64,000 nt of DNA from Adiantum capillus-veneris. Its lineage: Eukaryota > Streptophyta > Polypodiopsida > Polypodiales > Pteridaceae. Below the pieces are notes generated by a model that was not told the origin of the DNA, ran no database searches, and worked only from the letters and a program-made list of their open reading frames with translations. Numbering within the stretch: position 1 is the first letter of the stretch; each line of letters opens with the position of its first letter. The stretch covers positions 6,241,501 to 6,305,500 of the forward strand of contig CM043968.1 in assembly GCA_014529385.2 (NCBI GenBank). Reading direction: 5' to 3'. Positions 61,813 through 64,000 of this stretch are shown here, in pieces. The translations under genes and the position numbers were made by a program.

Positions 61813-62213
61813 AAGGGCACCATTAGCCAACCGTGCTATCGAGTCTCTCTCTCACTCGCATAAACTCGCCAACTCCCATGCAATGCTATTCAATTTCCTT
61901 CGAGAATCCTCCCCAATGTAAGTCATTGGGATTGAGGCCTTCTTTTTTGTTATCCAAGATTCCAAGTCAAGTTGAAGTGAAAGGAAGGCTCCAATAAGCG
62001 TGCATTGAACATGTCTTTCTTTTCCTAAAAAAGTGAAGTGAAGTGATGAATTTTTATATACTCTAATGCAAGTCTCCCAATGACAAAGAGGTGGATACCT
62101 TCTCCTTGCTCAAGATTTTTAAGCTGCATCTTGCAAGTACTAGTAAAACAGCACCGCCTTTGGCGGCGGCATGGCCTCTCTTACCCCCAAACCCCTTGCT
62201 CTTACTTAGAATC

Positions 62214-62214
62214 T

Positions 62215-62245
<31 letters not shown>

Positions 62246-62267
62246 CGCGCGTGCGCATGCGTACGCA
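62214..62267. repeat. (GT)n(GC)n alternating purine-pyrimidine tract
   Basis: About 54 bp of alternating bases: GT repeat, then GC repeat, then GTGCGCATGCGTACGC. It has classic Z-DNA-forming composition. Confidence 0.95.
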
Positions 62268-62485
62268 TCATTCCTCAATGAGTCCCTCAATTGCACAAAG
62301 CCTATACCTTTGCCTGGTTGCCAAAGGCTACTCACCAGTATTATTTCTGTTTGGAGAAATAAATTTTCCCTAACACCCTTATGCCTAGACATCTCGACTT
62401 TGCCACCCTCTTGCATGCCTGGATAGTGGCCGACGGCAAATTCTCTCTTTCTTGGTGTTCGCATGTCTGAGTCTGGACAGTGGAC

Positions 62486-62489
<4 letters not shown>

Positions 62490-62531
<42 letters not shown>

Positions 62532-62764
62532 TCTCATGCCTTGCTACTGCTACAGGAGACATTGGCATGAGCAAGGAAATCATGCCAAGTGTCAAAAGAG
62601 GGGGGGGGGGGGGGGAGGGGTTCCTTTCCCTTTTATAATATTATAGATTTAGATAGACTCATCCAAGAAAGGGTACATGTATTGCCCACGTGCCTCATTA
62701 AGATTTCTTGCAAGCTAATCTCCGCCATCAGCTCCAATGGGTTGATTTTAAACTATTCAGCTTG

Positions 62765-62817
<53 letters not shown>

Positions 62818-62880
62818 AGTAACGAAGTTCTTGAACGACTTGTAAGACCATGATCTCTCTCTCTCTCTCTCTCTCTCTCC
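62490..62880. repeat. Microsatellite cluster CT, G-run, GA, CT
   Basis: CT 62490-62529, G-rich run about 62600-62620, GA 62766-62815, CT about 62853-62880. The GA and CT tracts are inverted relative to each other 40 bp apart and could pair. Confidence 0.95.
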
Positions 62881-64000
62881 CCGTAATATACTTGTTGCAT
62901 GTACTTGGAAAGCTATTGTGGCAACTCGTGCACCCCAAGAGTTCGTGGCCATGGAGCAGTGTTCAAGAAAAGTGAGTCTCAACTTAGCCTTGAGCCGGTT
63001 TGAAGGGAGAGGGAGAAAGAGAAAAACCGCTTGAAAAGTTTAAGAAAATAGATATAAATTGCGAGAAATTTCGATTAGTCTACAAAATTTCATCTTTGAA
63101 TGTACCTAAAGGAAATTTTGTATGTTTTTGAAATTGATTTTTTTCGAACACCACCATGCAGTCTCGGCTTAATATCATGTCGTTTTTAATTTCAAAAATT
63201 CCGATCGGGGGCAAGGGGAAAAGGAAACTTTCCTTCCTAAAATAGCGAAAAATAATGAAAAAACAACCTAGTTTTTGAAATCTCCTCTTGGAAAATTCAC
63301 AAAAGGAATCATTGGATTACAAAGCCAGTACTTGGTTGCCAAATGTACCAAGCAAAGGCGACCAACAGGATGTAGCACACATAAAGGTCGACCCAGTGTT
63401 TGAGAAAAATGTGTCTCAGCTTAATATCGTGTCGTTTTCAATTTCAAATATGCCGGTTGGGAGAAAGGGGAAAGGGAGAAATTTCGCCCCAAAATAGAGT
63501 GAAATAGTGTAAAAACCTAAAAAATACTCGTAATTCTAAACTTTGTATGTCCACTCAAGGTTGTATATGTAAAAGAAAAAAGACAATACTGAAATAGAGC
63601 TTGTTAGAGACATGAATCTGAGCTTTCTTATGTTAGACAAACAGTGCTAAGCCCACAACCTTAGGACCAAAATCTCAAATTTCAATGCAAAGAAGAGATT
63701 AGAGTTTGCAATAACTCTCAACACAAAGATAAAAATCAACTCCAAAGTTAATGATGGGATTCACCTTAAGTAGGAAATGGCAAGGTTACTTGATAACAAC
63801 ACAAATGCAATAGACCTTCAGCCCGCACGAACATAACAGTGCTCATTATATGTGCAAAGTGATTCTAGTAGCTCACAGCTCACATGACACAGCTTCTAAC
63901 TCAACCACCATAAGATCTACAAATAAGGCGCTTGAAAGCGAGTCAAAATTAAAGGGCTCTTATAAGCATGTTTTGATGTCTTGCCACAAAAAAAAAGTGT
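62881..64000. other. No gene recognised; repeats related to 60 kb
   Basis: Two further copies of the 60-kb repeat (about 63170-63250 and 63410-63530) with TTAATATCATGTCGTTTT and GGGCAAGGGGAAAAGG-type blocks. The remainder to the window end is unassigned. Confidence 0.6.

Overview
The window is a stretch of nuclear DNA from a land plant, most likely a vascular plant with a large, repeat-rich genome. I base this on plant-type LTR retrotransposons with initiator-Met and Asp tRNA primer sites, a fossil plastid DNA insert (rps12 exon 3, rps7 and 23S rRNA pieces), and long GA/CT, CA and AT microsatellites. The species cannot be named from the sequence. I found no convincing host protein-coding gene. 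Nearly everything recognisable is a transposable element or its debris, and nearly all coding regions carry stops and frameshifts.

Layout: 0.2-5.0 kb holds a Copia gag scrap and a decayed plus-strand Copia element (Copia-1). 5.5-8.5 kb holds two 422-bp LTRs of a Tat/Athila-like Gypsy family (here 'T') separated by a piece of another family's LTR, then an Asp-tRNA primer site, a leader and a coding remnant with W-x-P-K repeats. 8.6-26.9 kb is an old minus-strand copy of a second family (here 'M'), split by a complete 16.4-kb M element (LTRs 9366-10289 and 24851-25756, target duplication ATGGT). That inner M copy itself contains a 5.67-kb chromovirus-like element with 172-bp LTRs (18827-24495). 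26.9-32.8 kb is a minus-strand Copia element (Copia-2), broken by a 1.7-kb short LTR element (28324-30020, target duplication CTTGG) and by plastid DNA (about 30558-31209). 34.6-35.8 kb holds the integrase and chromodomain end of a Gypsy chromovirus, followed by a large inverted repeat (36441-36886). 37.3-48.9 kb is the best-preserved T element: LTR, primer site, repeat-rich leader, gag, protease, reverse transcriptase, RNase H, two zinc-binding modules, integrase and an unusual 3' region. 50.2-50.8 kb is another piece of T leader. 52.2-55.3 kb is a third Copia relic (minus strand) with a microsatellite-bearing tandem duplication. 55.7-57.1 kb resembles a LINE first ORF. 57-64 kb is microsatellites, diverged direct repeats and a tRNA-like Pol III promoter.

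The least expected biology is in families T and M. T carries, after its integrase, a second retropepsin-like domain (its D-T-G-A motif reads N-T-R-A) and a W-x-P-K repeat region. M has an Asp-tRNA primer site of the same type but no visible reverse transcriptase or integrase; it encodes a zinc knuckle, a retropepsin-like domain without a recognisable D-T/S-G motif, and the same kind of W-x-P-K region. This suggests, as inference, that M is a non-autonomous partner of a T-like element. The T leader also contains units of about 285 bp, each centred on the palindrome AATAATCGCGATTATT, which also occurs in part in the T LTRs.
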